From positions 1-64,000 of the forward strand of contig CAVUAF010000006.1 of the NCBI GenBank assembly GCA_963739375.1: a stretch of 64,000 nucleotides of DNA. Reading direction: 5' to 3'. Numbering within the stretch: position 1 is the first letter of the stretch; every line of letters begins with the position of its first letter. A program made the translations under genes and the position numbers. Shown here one piece after another: positions 15,399 to 25,091 of this stretch. Below the pieces are notes generated by a model that was given only the letters and a program-made list of their open reading frames with translations, was not told the DNA's origin and made no database searches. The stretch comes from CAVUAF01 sp963739375. Lineage in GTDB: Bacteria; Acidobacteriota; Terriglobia; Terriglobales; Acidobacteriaceae.

Positions 15399-16663
15399 AC
15401 CTGATAACCCGCCATCATTCCCTGTCCCGCAGCGCCGCGGCGCTGCTCGCCCTCGCGGGGCTCGCCCTGCTGGCCGCCTGTTCGCAAGACAAAGACAAGC
15501 GCCAGGGCGGTACGCCCGCCGTGCCGGTCACGGTCGCGACCGTGGCACAGAAGGACGTGCCCGTGCAGGTGAACTCCATCGGCTACGTCCAGCCCTACTC
15601 GACGGTGCAGATCAAGTCGCAGATCAACGCCCAGGTCATGAGCGTGCACTTCACCGAGGGCCAGGACGTGCAGCAGGGGCAACTGCTCTTCACCCTGGAC
15701 GCGGCGCCCTTCGCAGCCGACCTGCACCGCGACGAGGCGACGCTGGCCAAGGACCAGGCGCAGCTGGCGAATGCGCGCGCGCAGTGGGTGCGCGGGCAGG
15801 CGCTGTACAAGGAAGGGGTGGTCTCGCGGGAGCAGGCCGACACCATCCGCACCAACGCGGAAGCGCTGGAAGCCACGGTGAAGGCCGACCAGGCCGCCAT
15901 CGAAGCCTCGCGCGTGCAGTTGCAGTACACCAAGATTTACGCCCCCCTCACGGGCCGCACCGGCAACCTGATGATCAAAGCGGGCAATCTGGTGAAGGCG
16001 AACGACACTCCCTTTCTGGTCACCATCAACCAGATCACCCCCATTTACGTGCAGTTCGCCGTGCCGGAAGGCAACCTCGCGGCGATCAAGCGCGCCATGG
16101 CGGAAGGCAAGTTGCCGGTGACGGCCACGGTGCCCAACCAGCCCACCGCGGCACAAGGCGTCTTGAGCTTCGTGGATAACGCGGTGGATCCTGGCACCGG
16201 CACCATCCAATTGAAGGGGACGTTTGAAAACGCCGACCGCAAACTGTGGCCGGGCCTCTACGCCAACACCGTGCTGACGTTGAGCGTCGAATCCAACGCC
16301 ACCGTGGTACCCGCGCAGACGCTGCAGAGCGGGCAAAAGGGCAACTACGTGTATGTGGTCAAGTCCGACCGCACGGCCGAGCGCCGCGACGTCGTGGTGG
16401 AGCGCACGTCGGGCAGCGACGCGGTGATAACCGCGGGTCTGCAGCCCGGCGAAACCGTGGTTGCCGACGGGCAATCGCGCGTCGTTCCGGGCCAGAAGGT
16501 CGATTTCAAGAACCCCAGTGCCGCGGCCGCGCCCGCGGCTCCCCCGGCAGGAGCTCCGGTGCGGGAAGGAACGGCCAAGGGGAAAGCGCCGACCGCGCGC
16601 CCCGCGGGGAATACGGGCCGCACCGCGGCCGATGCCCTGGTCAAGCCGGAACGTGCCCAATGA
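15395..16663 (+). CDS. RND efflux periplasmic adaptor (membrane fusion protein), lipoprotein
   Basis: A 422-residue adaptor with a lipobox (ALLAAC, Cys near residue 29), so it is lipid-anchored in the periplasm. The biotinyl-lipoyl halves (VNSIGYVQPYSTVQIKSQI and YTKIYAPLTGRTGNLMIKAG) flank a coiled-coil hairpin (LHRDEATLAKDQAQLANAR). The beta-barrel domain follows (ITPIYVQFAVPEGNLAAIK). The C-terminal tail is Ala/Pro-rich. The ATG overlaps the tetR stop (ATGA) and its own stop overlaps the pump ATG. It bridges pump and outer-membrane channel; no TolC-type gene is in the operon, so the channel must come from elsewhere. Confidence 0.94.
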   Translation: MNLITRHHSLSRSAAALLALAGLALLAACSQDKDKRQGGTPAVPVTVATVAQKDVPVQVNSIGYVQPYSTVQIKSQINAQVMSVHFTEGQDVQQGQLLFTLDAAPFAADLHRDEATLAKDQAQLANARAQWVRGQALYKEGVVSREQADTIRTNAEALEATVKADQAAIEASRVQLQYTKIYAPLTGRTGNLMIKAGNLVKANDTPFLVTINQITPIYVQFAVPEGNLAAIKRAMAEGKLPVTATVPNQPTAAQGVLSFVDNAVDPGTGTIQLKGTFENADRKLWPGLYANTVLTLSVESNATVVPAQTLQSGQKGNYVYVVKSDRTAERRDVVVERTSGSDAVITAGLQPGETVVADGQSRVVPGQKVDFKNPSAAAAPAAPPAGAPVREGTAKGKAPTARPAGNTGRTAADALVKPERAQ

Positions 16664-19600
16664 GCATTGCTGAGCTCTTCATTCGTCGGCCGGTGATGAC
16701 GACGCTCTTGATGGGCGCCATCCTGCTGTTTGGCATCGTCGCCTACCGGCAACTCCCGGTCAGCGACCTGCCCAACGTGGACTTCCCCACCATCCAGGTC
16801 AACGCTTCGCTGCCGGGCGCCAGCCCGCAAACCATGTCCTCGGCCGTGGCCATGCCGCTGGAGAAGCAGTTCTCCACGATTCCTGGCCTGGACTCGATGA
16901 ACTCCACCAGCCAGCTGGGTTCGACTTCGATCACGCTGCAGTTCAACCTGAACCGGGAGATTGATGCGGCGGCGCAGGACGTGCAGTCCATGATCGCCAA
17001 GGCCGCCCGCGACCTGCCGCAGAACCTGCCCACCCCGCCGTCCTATCAGAAGGTGAACCCGGCGGACTCGCCGGTGCTGTACCTCAACCTGGTGGCCGAC
17101 GACATGCGCATGTCGGACCTCGACGAATTCGCCGAGACGCTCATGGCGCAGCGCATTTCCATGGTGCCGGGCGTGGCCCAGGTGGGCGTCTTCGGCGGCT
17201 CGAAGTATGCGGTGCGGGTGCAGCTCGATCCCTACGCCATGGCCAGCCGCGGCATCGGCATCAATGAAGTCAGCAATGCGGTGCAGAACGGCAACGTCGA
17301 CCTCCCCACCGGCATCCTGTGGGGACCCACGAAAGCGCTGACGATTCAGGCCAGTGGCCAATTGACCGAGGCGGCGCAGTACCGCCCCTTGATCGTGGCG
17401 TACCGCAACAACGCTCCGGTGCGGCTGCAAGAGGTGGGCAACGTCTTTGACAGCGTGGAGAACATAAGGACGGCGAGCTGGTCCGGCGATCAGCGCACCA
17501 TCATTCTCTCCATCCAGCGCCAGCCCGGCACCAATACCGTCGAAGTGGTGAACAACATCAAGGCACTGTTCCCCGCCTTCCAGGCGCAGCTGCCGCCCAC
17601 TGTCCACCTCGGGATTCGCAGCGACCGGTCGGAGAACATCCGCGCCTCGGTCGCGGACGTGAAGTTCACCCTCATGCTCACCGTCACGCTGGTGGTGATG
17701 GTCATCTTCCTGTTCCTGCGGAACCTGTCCGCCACCGTCATTCCCAGCATGGCGCTGCCCATGTCCATCATCGGCACCTTCGCGGTGATGTACCTGCTGG
17801 ATTACAGCGTGGACAACTTGTCGCTGATGGCGCTGACGCTCTCGGTGGGCTTCGTGGTGGACGATGCCATCGTGATGCTGGAAAACATCGTGCGCCACAT
17901 GGAGATGGGGGAAGCGCCCTGCCAGGCGGCGCTGCGCGGCTCGCGCGAGATCGGCTTCACCATCCTCTCCATGACCCTGTCGCTGGCCGCGGTGTTCATC
18001 CCGGTGCTGTTCATGGGCGGCATCCTGGGGCGGCTGCTGCACGAGTTCGCGGTGACCATCGGGGTCGCCATTCTCGTCTCTGGCGTGGTCTCGCTGACCC
18101 TGACGCCGATGCTATGCAGCCGCTTTCTGCGGCCGCCGCAGGCCGAGCACCACGGCCGCCTGTACAACTGGATCGAGCGCGGCTTCGATGGCGTGCTGCA
18201 CGGCTACGACCGTACCCTGAAGCTGGCGTTGCGCCATCGCGCCACCGTGATGGTGATTTCCGCGCTGGTGCTGGTGGCGACCGTGTTCCTCTTCCGCATC
18301 ATGCCCGCCGGCTTCCTGCCCTCGGAAGACCAAAGCCAGATCTTCATCTCCACCGAGGCGGCGCAGGGCATTTCGTTCGAGGACATGGTGCGGCACCAGC
18401 AGGCGCTGGTTGCCGTGCTCAAGAACGATCCCGACGCCAAGAGCTGGGTGCAAGACTACTTTTCCAGCGTGCCCCGCGGCTCCATGAACCAGGGCATGAT
18501 CTTCCTGCGGCTCAAGCCCATCGGCACGCGTCCGCACGTGGATGAAGTCATCCAGCGGCTGCGGCCCAAGCTGGCCCACGTGCCGGGAATCACCGCTTAC
18601 CTGCAGAATCCGCCTCCCATTCGCATCGGGGGACAGATCAGCAAATCGCAGTACCAGTTCACGATGCAGAGCCCGGACACGGATGAGCTGTACCGCTACG
18701 CCCCCATCATGGAGCAGAAGCTGCGCGGGATCCCGGGCCTGCAGGACGTGACCACCGATCTGCAACTCAACAACCCGCAGGTGGACGTCAATATCGACCG
18801 CGACAAAGCGGCCGCCCTCGGCCTGACCGCCAATGACATTGAAAGCACGCTGGCGCTGGCGTACGGCTCCTCGCAGATCAGCACCATCTACGCGCCCAAC
18901 AACGCCTATCGCGTCGTCATGGAACTCAAGCCGGAGTTCCAGCGCGACCCCAACGCGCTCAACCTGCTCTACGTCCGCAGCCTCAGCCAGCCCGGCAACG
19001 TGGTGCCGCTGGGGACGGTGGCGACCATCACGCCCAGCACCGGGCCGCTCACCGTCAACCACCTCGGCCAGTCGCCCTCGGTGACGCTCTCCTTTAACCT
19101 GCGGCCCGGCCTTTCCCTGGGCACGGCGGTGGATGCCATCTCCGACATTGCTCGCCAGACGATCCCCAGTACCATCGCCATCAGCTTCCAGGGCACGGCC
19201 CAGGCCTTCCAGTCTTCCATGCGGGGACTGGGCGTGCTGCTGGTCATGTCGATTCTCGTCATCTACATCGTGCTGGGCGTGCTCTACGAGAGCTTTATCC
19301 ACCCCATCACCATTCTCTCCGGGCTGCCTTCGGCGGGCTTCGGCGCCCTGCTTACGCTGCTGGCTATTCCGCATGGAGCTGAACATCTACGCGTTCGTCG
19401 GCATCATCATGCTGGTCGGGATCGTGAAGAAGAACGCCATCATGATGATCGACTTCGCGCTCGATGCGCAGCGCAACAACGGCCAGAACGCCGGAAGAGG
19501 CCATCTACTACGGCGCGCTGGTGCGCTTCCGTCCCATCATGATGACCACCATGGCGGCGCTGATGGGCACGCTGCCCATCGCGCTCGGCTTTGGCGCGGG

Positions 19601-19797
19601 CGTCGGAATCGCGGCGGCCGCTGGGCCTGGCAGTGGTGGGCGGGCTGATGTTTTCGCAGGTCATCACCCTCTACCTGACGCCCGTGTTCTACACCTACAT
19701 GGAGTCGTTCGAGGAATGGCTGAATCGCACCTTCCGCCGCGGCCAGCAGGCGGAAGCCATCGAGGCCGCACCCACGCCCGCCCTGGCGCACGACTGA
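16660..19797 (+). CDS. RND multidrug efflux pump (HAE1 family), with three 1-base insertions near the 3' end
   Basis: Inner-membrane pump of the AcrB/MdtB type; about 1,044 residues if corrected. Intact parts include the N-terminal FIRRPVMTTLLMGAILLFG, porter domains, and the TM4 proton-relay motif GFVVDDAIVMLENIVRHME. Near the end the frame breaks three times: an extra G at ~19363, an extra base at ~19484-19488, and an extra T at 19603. Each moves the reading frame by +1 and together they restore it, so MELNIYAFVGIIMLVGIVKK, PEEAIYYGALVRFRPIMMTT and RRPLGLAVVGGLMFSQVITL each lie in a different frame. As read, the product would be truncated before TM11-12. Sequencing error is the simplest reading. 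Start coupled by ATGA. Confidence 0.9.
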
Positions 19798-19816
19798 AGC
19801 TTTTTCCCTTCTCTTT

Positions 19817-19848
19817 GTGGACGCGGGCGACTCGCCCGCGTTCTTTTT
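19817..19848 (+). terminator. Rho-independent terminator after the RND operon (GTGGACGCGGGC hairpin family)
   Basis: GTGGACGCGGGC-GACTC-GCCCGCGT followed by TCTTTTTT. The same hairpin, with small changes, follows genes at 48827 and 53232 and is found in inverted orientation inside the kinase gene at 21567. Confidence 0.88.
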
Positions 19849-20069
19849 TGCACGATGCTTGTGTAGGGACGGCCGCCTCGGTTGTTCAGCCGGTACGCAG
19901 CACCGAACGTCGCGGCTCGCCGCCGCTTGGCAGGGCCGCCGATTTCATTTCTAATGCGGCGCGTGAAGAAACATCTGGCCGGAGTGGGAGAGCGGCGCGT
20001 GGGGACGGAAGTGAGATGATTGAGCCCGTGCGTGGCTGAAGGGAACCGCGCCCTGGCTCAATAACCGAT

Positions 20070-21008
20070 ATGGAAGGCCCGCTCTTCTGGATCCTGTTTA
20101 ACCTGTTCGTGCTGGCGATGCTGGCCCTCGACCTGGGGCTGGTGCAGCGCCGGCCGCGCGTCATGCGCTTCCGCGAAGCCGCGGCGTGGAGCCTGTTCTG
20201 GGTGCTGCTCGCGGCCGCCTTTGCCGCGCTGGTGCACTGGACCCGGGGCCCGCAGAAGGCGCTGGAGTTCGTCACCGGCTACCTGGTCGAGGAGTCGCTC
20301 AGCGTCGACAACCTGTTCGTCTTCCTCGTCCTCTTCAAGTACTTCCGCGTCGACCGGATGTACCAGCGCCGCGTGCTGTCGTGGGGAATCGTGGGCGCCC
20401 TGGTGATGCGGGGGGTCTTCATCGTGGCGGGCGTGGGGCTGATCCGCGCCTTCCACTGGGTCATCTACCTCTTCGGCGCTTTCCTGATTTACACCGGGAT
20501 CACGCTGCTGCGATCGGAGAAAGAGCAGGCGGACCCGGGCAAGAGCCTGGTGCTGAAGTGGGCGCGCCGCGTTTTTCCGGTGACCGAGGAATACGAGCAC
20601 GGCCGCTTCTTCGTGCAGCGTGACAGCCGCCGCTACGCCACCCCGCTCTTCCTGGTGCTGCTGGTGGTGGAGACCACGGACGTCATGTTCGCCACCGACT
20701 CCGTGCCCGCGGTGCTGGCCATCAGCAACGATCCTTTCATCGTCTACACCTCGAACGTCTTCGCCATCCTCGGGCTGCGCTCGCTGTATTTTGCGCTGGC
20801 CGGGATGATGGAGCTCTTCCACTACCTGCACTACGGCCTGGCCGCCATCCTGATGTTCGTCGGAGTGAAGATGATGATCTCGGGCTTCTACGCGATTAGC
20901 ACGCCGCTGGCGCTCGGCGTCATCGTGGGGGTGCTGGCGGTTTCGGTGGGCGCGTCGTTGCTGCGTCGCCCGCCGGCGGCGCCGCGCGCCGACGAGGAAG
21001 TGGAATAG
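20070..21008 (+). CDS. TerC-family integral membrane protein (Alx-like)
   Basis: A 312-residue protein with about eight to nine transmembrane helices. It carries TerC signatures: EESLSVDNLFVFLVLFKYF with the acidic pair and Asp in TM3, and VVETTDVMFATDSVPAVLAI later. Members act in metal-ion homeostasis; E. coli Alx exports manganese, and tellurite resistance is a historical label. The spacer 19849-20069 before it shows no yybP-ykoY riboswitch that I can recognise, nor a gene. It appears to be a single-gene unit; metal specificity is not readable from sequence. Confidence 0.9.
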   Translation: MEGPLFWILFNLFVLAMLALDLGLVQRRPRVMRFREAAAWSLFWVLLAAAFAALVHWTRGPQKALEFVTGYLVEESLSVDNLFVFLVLFKYFRVDRMYQRRVLSWGIVGALVMRGVFIVAGVGLIRAFHWVIYLFGAFLIYTGITLLRSEKEQADPGKSLVLKWARRVFPVTEEYEHGRFFVQRDSRRYATPLFLVLLVVETTDVMFATDSVPAVLAISNDPFIVYTSNVFAILGLRSLYFALAGMMELFHYLHYGLAAILMFVGVKMMISGFYAISTPLALGVIVGVLAVSVGASLLRRPPAAPRADEEVE

Positions 21009-21106
21009 ATCGCCGCCCGCGCCAGACCTTCCGCCTGACCTGCCTTTAACCCTTTGCCAGCCATGCGTTTCACGGTAGAATGCGCGCACTCTTCAACAGG
21101 TGGGGG

Positions 21107-21328
21107 ATGGGCCTTTCTGCGGGCACCAAACTCGGTCCCTATGAAATCCTGGCGCCGCTGGGCGCGGGCGGCATGGGCGAAGTTGAGGCGTTTTGCGGGC
21201 GTGAGCGAGTCCTGAGCGAAGCGCAGGACGAAGCGGGAGCCCGGGGTCCCCGGCGAGCCCGGTTTTGGCTCGCTGGGGTGAGAGCCCGCAGCCGAAATCC
21301 TGAGCGCAGCGAAGGATCTCTATGCTGA
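21107..21328 (+). pseudogene. Remnant of the original kinase 5' end, cut off by an inserted palindromic element
   Basis: This frame begins MGLSAGTKLGPYEIL and keeps the P-loop GAGGMGEV, identical over 65 bp to the start of the intact kinase, then runs into repeat sequence and stops at TGA 21326-21328. That stop overlaps the new kinase ATG at 21322 (ATGCTGA), so the remnant may still be translated and hand ribosomes on. A -10-like TAGAAT (21076-21081) lies upstream. Confidence 0.75.
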
Positions 21329-21395
21329 CCGCGGGCACCAAACTCGGTCCCTATGAAATCCTGGCGCCGCTGGGCGCGGGCGGCATGGGCGAAGT
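21119..21395. repeat. 65-bp exact direct repeat flanking a palindromic element
   Basis: 21119-21183 and 21331-21395 are identical, 212 bp apart. They cover the first ~22 codons of the kinase. The offset is not a multiple of three, so the two copies are in different frames. Confidence 0.97.
21184..21330. mobile_element. Palindromic element (REP/MITE-like) between the kinase 5' duplications
   Basis: Contains three hairpins: GTCCTGAGCG...GCAGGAC (21209-21229), CCCCGGCGAGCC-CGGTTTT-GGCTCGCTGGGG (21248-21278) and ATCCTGAGCG...GAAGGAT (21297-21317). The right edge, GAAGGATCTCTATG, gives the kinase its ribosome binding site and runs into its start codon. It has no coding capacity, so it would depend on enzymes encoded elsewhere. 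Confidence 0.8.
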
Positions 21396-24012
21396 CTACC
21401 GCGCGCGCGACACGCGGCTGGAGCGCACCGTCGCCATCAAAGTCCTCAATTCGTCGCTCGCCTCGTCGCCTGAACTCAAGGCGCGCTTCGAGCGCGAAGC
21501 GCGGGCCATTTCGCAGCTGCAGCATCCGCACATCTGCACCCTGCACGACGTCGGGCGTACGGAGATCGCGGGCGGGTCGCCCGCGTCCACCCAGGAAATT
21601 GACTACCTGGTAATGGAGTTCCTCGAGGGCGAGACGCTGGCGGAACGACTACGCAAAGGCGCGTTGCCGGTGGAGCAGGTGCTGAAGATCGGGATCGAGA
21701 TCGCCGACGCGCTCGACAAAGCGCATCGCGCGGGCATCGTGCATCGCGATCTGAAGCCCGGCAACATCATGCTGACCAAGGCGGGCGCGAAGCTGCTGGA
21801 TTTCGGCTTGGCCAAGCCGCTGAGCGCGATGGCGGCGGCCAGCGGGAGCGCCAACGCGCCGCTGCTTTCCGCCGCGGTCACGCTGACCAGCCCCAGCCCG
21901 GCGCACTCGCCGCTCACCACGCAGGGCACCATCGTCGGCACCATTCAGTACATGTCGCCGGAGCAGATCGAAGGCAAGGAGGCCGACGCGCGCTCCGACA
22001 TTTTTGCGCTGGGTGCGCTGCTGTACGAGATGGTGACGGGCAAGCGCGCCTTTGAAGGCAAGTCGCAACTCACGGTCGCTTCCGCCATTTTGGAGAAGGA
22101 CCCGGAGCCGATCGCGGCGGTGCAGGCCAACGCTCCCCCCGCGCTGGCGCACGTCATTGAAACCTGCCTGGCCAAGGACCCGGAGCAGCGCTGGCAAAGC
22201 GCCGCGGACATTGCGCGGGAGCTGACCTGGATCGGCACGCGCCCGCCGGCGGCCCCGGAAGTCGCGGTGGCAGGTCGCTCCCAGCGCCCGTTGGTGCTGC
22301 TGGCGGCAGCCGCAGGGCTGCTGCTGCTGGCGACGATGGTGCTGGCGGTCAAAGTCTTCACCCGCGGGGCCGCCGAGCGCTGGGAATTACAGGTCGACGT
22401 CGGCAAGCACAATCTGGTGGACGCACAACTTGCCGAGATCCAGCTCTCGCCCGACGGCACCAGACTGGTTTTCACCGCCGCCGATGCGCACTCCGCCCTC
22501 TTCGTTCGCAATCTGAAAACCGGGAAACTGGAGCAGTTGAAAGGCACGGAAGGGGCGCTGTTCCCCTTCTGGTCGCCGGACGGCCGGGCGCTGGGTTTCT
22601 TTGCGGGTGAAAAACTGAAGACCATCTCCCTGGACCAGGGCAGCGTGCAGGCCCTGTGCGACGCGCCCAACGGGCGCGGCGGAGCGTGGAACAGCGACGG
22701 GCAAATCGTCTTTACTCCCAGTATTGCGGACCCGCTCTACGTGGTGCCCGATTCCGGGGGCGTGCCCAAGGCGGTGACGCCGCCCACGAAAGGGGGCGTG
22801 AGCCACCGCATGCCTTCCTTCCTGCCCGACGGGAAGCACTTTCTCTATGTGGAACAACCCGTGGGCGCGAATGACAGTCCGCACGCGGTCTTTGACGTGA
22901 TGGTGGGTTCGGTGGAGGGAGAGGCGCCGCACAAGGTGCTGAGCGGAGAATACGACAGTCCCATCTTCGCCGGCGGCAAGCTGCTCTATGCGCGTGGCCG
23001 CACACTGTACCAGCAGGACTTCAGCCTGCACTCGTTCCAGGTGAGCGGCAAGCCGCAAAAACTGGCGGATGACGTCGAGACCTATCATCCCCGGGCGGTG
23101 GCGAACTTCAGCGTCGCGCCGTCGGGCTTGCTGGCCTACCGCACGACCCCGGTGCGGTTTGCCGAAGTGGTGTGGCTGGATCGCGCCGGGAGCGCCGGCG
23201 CCACCTTTGCCGGTACGGAAAAGGCCTGGAGCGGCACGTTCGACGTGGCGCGCGATTCCGGCAAGGTCCTGCTCTGCGAGTCCGATGAGTCGGCGACTGA
23301 TTTGTGTTCCACCTGGCTGCTCGACTTTCCATCCAAGTCCTTCTCCAAGCTGCCGCTGGAGTTTCTGAACACCGTGGCGGTTTTCACCCCGCATCAAGAC
23401 GCGGTGATCTATGTCAGTTTCGAGAACCACCTGAAGAAATACGACCTCGCCAGCGGCACCAGCCAGGATTTCGGCCTGCCGGCGACGTCGTACGGCACGC
23501 CCGTGGATGTCACGGCGGCCGGCGATGCGGTGCTGAATTTTCAACGGCCGCAAACCGGCAACGACATCACCCTGGTGCGTCTGCAGCCGTTGAACATCCG
23601 GGATGTGGTCGCCACGCCCCGCGATGAGGTTGGGCAAAAGCTCTCGCCGAACGGCAAGTGGCTGCCGTTCTGCTTTGACCAGAATGGCAGCACCAACCTG
23701 TCGGTGGCAGCGTTCCCCGAAGGGCATCCGCAATGGCAGATCACGACCACGGGCGGCTGCCAGGCCAGCTGGAGCGCCGACGGTCGCGAGCTCTTTTACG
23801 TCAGCGGCAACAAGGTTTTCGCCATGCCGGTGAAAGATTCGGAACACTTCCAGCCGGCTCCGCCGCAGCAGCTCTTCGAGTTGCCGCCCAACATCGTCAA
23901 CGGCGGCATGCTGCCGGACGGCAAACATTTCCTCGGCTTCCGCGTCACTGGCGCCACGCGCGGCGGCGAAATCAACGTCATCGTCAACTGGCAGACGGCG
24001 CAGCCGCACTGA
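21322..24012 (+). CDS. Pkn-type Ser/Thr protein kinase with TM helix and TolB-like beta-propeller
   Basis: An 896-residue receptor-like kinase. The kinase domain has P-loop GAGGMGEV (18-25), K40, HRDLKPGN (141-148), DFG (160-162) and the APE-region MSPEQ. One transmembrane helix lies at ~323-343, followed by an extracytoplasmic WD40/PD40-like propeller (LSPDGTRLVF, SPDGRALGF, SADGRELFYV). The start ATG 21322 follows GAAGGA by five nt; both come from an inserted repeat element. Between VGR and DYLVMEF an extra segment (EIAGGSPASTQ) is encoded by a terminator-like hairpin. It is expected to phosphorylate cytoplasmic targets in response to an external signal; neither is known. Confidence 0.92.
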   Translation: MLTAGTKLGPYEILAPLGAGGMGEVYRARDTRLERTVAIKVLNSSLASSPELKARFEREARAISQLQHPHICTLHDVGRTEIAGGSPASTQEIDYLVMEFLEGETLAERLRKGALPVEQVLKIGIEIADALDKAHRAGIVHRDLKPGNIMLTKAGAKLLDFGLAKPLSAMAAASGSANAPLLSAAVTLTSPSPAHSPLTTQGTIVGTIQYMSPEQIEGKEADARSDIFALGALLYEMVTGKRAFEGKSQLTVASAILEKDPEPIAAVQANAPPALAHVIETCLAKDPEQRWQSAADIARELTWIGTRPPAAPEVAVAGRSQRPLVLLAAAAGLLLLATMVLAVKVFTRGAAERWELQVDVGKHNLVDAQLAEIQLSPDGTRLVFTAADAHSALFVRNLKTGKLEQLKGTEGALFPFWSPDGRALGFFAGEKLKTISLDQGSVQALCDAPNGRGGAWNSDGQIVFTPSIADPLYVVPDSGGVPKAVTPPTKGGVSHRMPSFLPDGKHFLYVEQPVGANDSPHAVFDVMVGSVEGEAPHKVLSGEYDSPIFAGGKLLYARGRTLYQQDFSLHSFQVSGKPQKLADDVETYHPRAVANFSVAPSGLLAYRTTPVRFAEVVWLDRAGSAGATFAGTEKAWSGTFDVARDSGKVLLCESDESATDLCSTWLLDFPSKSFSKLPLEFLNTVAVFTPHQDAVIYVSFENHLKKYDLASGTSQDFGLPATSYGTPVDVTAAGDAVLNFQRPQTGNDITLVRLQPLNIRDVVATPRDEVGQKLSPNGKWLPFCFDQNGSTNLSVAAFPEGHPQWQITTTGGCQASWSADGRELFYVSGNKVFAMPVKDSEHFQPAPPQQLFELPPNIVNGGMLPDGKHFLGFRVTGATRGGEINVIVNWQTAQPH
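21561..21590. repeat. GTGGACGCGGGC-type hairpin inserted in frame in the kinase domain
   Basis: CGCGGGC-GGGTC-GCCCGCG (21567-21585) followed by GTCCAC. Its reverse complement reads GTGGACGCGGGCGACCCG, the same as the terminators at 19817 and 53229. It adds about ten codons at a loop just before kinase strand beta-5. Confidence 0.8.
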
Positions 24013-24068
24013 CGACTTCATAGTGACGGCGGTGCGGCCCGACGGCTCCACCGGACAGCCGTGGCGCC

Positions 24069-25046
24069 TCAGTAGCCCTTGGTTTTGTCCACCACATTGA
24101 GCAGCGGCTCGCCGCCCAGGTAGCGGCGCATGTTTTCGGCGATAAGCCCGTAGTGGCGCTCCCACATCTTTTCGGTGGTGGCGGCAGTGTGGGGCGTAAT
24201 CAGCACGTTGGGCAGCGACCACAGCGGCGACGCGGCCGGCAGCGGCTCGCGCTCGAAAACGTCGAGGGCGGCGCCGCCCAGACGGCCGGCGGCGATGGCG
24301 TCGGCCAGCGCCGCTTCGTCAAGCAGCGCCCCGCGGCTCACGTTGACCACGTACGCCGCGAGCCGCATCCGCGCCAGCCGCGTGGCATCGAGCAGGCTGC
24401 GGGTGCGCGGCGTCAGCGGCGCCGCGAGCACGACGAAATCCGCCTGCGCCAGCACCGCCTCGACATCGCCGGGGCCGAAGACCGCGCCGGCGCTTCCCTT
24501 CTCCGGGTGCTCGCGCACCACCAGGACGTGCATGCCCAGCGCGGCCGCGCGCGCCGCCACTTCGCGCCCGATCGCCCCGTACCCGATCACCGCGAGGGTC
24601 GCGCCCGCCACCTCGCGCGGCGGCGGCCATTCCGTCCACATCTCCTGCTGCGCCCAATGCCGCGCCGCCTGGTGCTGCATGGCGCTGGGGAGGCGCTTGG
24701 CCAGCGCCAGCACGACGGCGAGGGCGTGCTCGGCCACCACCGGCCCGTGCACGCTGCTGGCGTTGGTCACCACCACGTCGCTTGCCAGCAACTCCGGGGA
24801 CATCAGCTGGTGCACTGCCGCAGCCGTGGCGTGGATCCAGCGCAGCTTTTTCGCCCGCTGGAACTGCTCCGGGCGCAGCGACCACCCGAGGTACACCTCG
24901 GCGTCGCCAATCTCCTCCGTGACCCGCTCGTAGCCGGGCAGGTGCACCACCTGGAGTTGCGGAAACTCGGCGCGCAAGCGCTCTCCCAGCCAGGCCGGCG
25001 CGCGCCACAGCTCGAAGCGGTGATGGATGGCGATGAGGACTTTCAT
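24069..25046 (-). CDS. D-2-hydroxyacid dehydrogenase (NAD-dependent, phosphoglycerate dehydrogenase-like)
   Basis: A 325-residue enzyme. The NAD-binding motif is GATLAVIGYGAIGREVAARA. The catalytic Arg lies in NVSRGALLDE, a Glu in the EREPLP segment, and the general-base His in ITPHTA. The C-terminal segment ALDVFEREPLP is typical. Such enzymes interconvert 2-ketoacids and D-2-hydroxyacids; the exact substrate cannot be told. I start at ATG 25046 (MKVLIAIHHRF) because the 25 upstream codons overlap a palindromic repeat and are not family-like. It is a single gene. Confidence 0.9.
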   Translation of the reverse strand: MKVLIAIHHRFELWRAPAWLGERLRAEFPQLQVVHLPGYERVTEEIGDAEVYLGWSLRPEQFQRAKKLRWIHATAAAVHQLMSPELLASDVVVTNASSVHGPVVAEHALAVVLALAKRLPSAMQHQAARHWAQQEMWTEWPPPREVAGATLAVIGYGAIGREVAARAAALGMHVLVVREHPEKGSAGAVFGPGDVEAVLAQADFVVLAAPLTPRTRSLLDATRLARMRLAAYVVNVSRGALLDEAALADAIAAGRLGGAALDVFEREPLPAASPLWSLPNVLITPHTAATTEKMWERHYGLIAENMRRYLGGEPLLNVVDKTKGY

Positions 25047-25091
25047 GGAAACCTGGAACGATATCCCGACCGGTGTGCTCCTGCAAAAACG

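Noticed and set aside
19849..20069. Manganese (yybP-ykoY) riboswitch before the TerC gene
   Set aside because: No recognisable core loops; only a partial GGGACGGCCGCC sequence that looks like other intergenic repeats.
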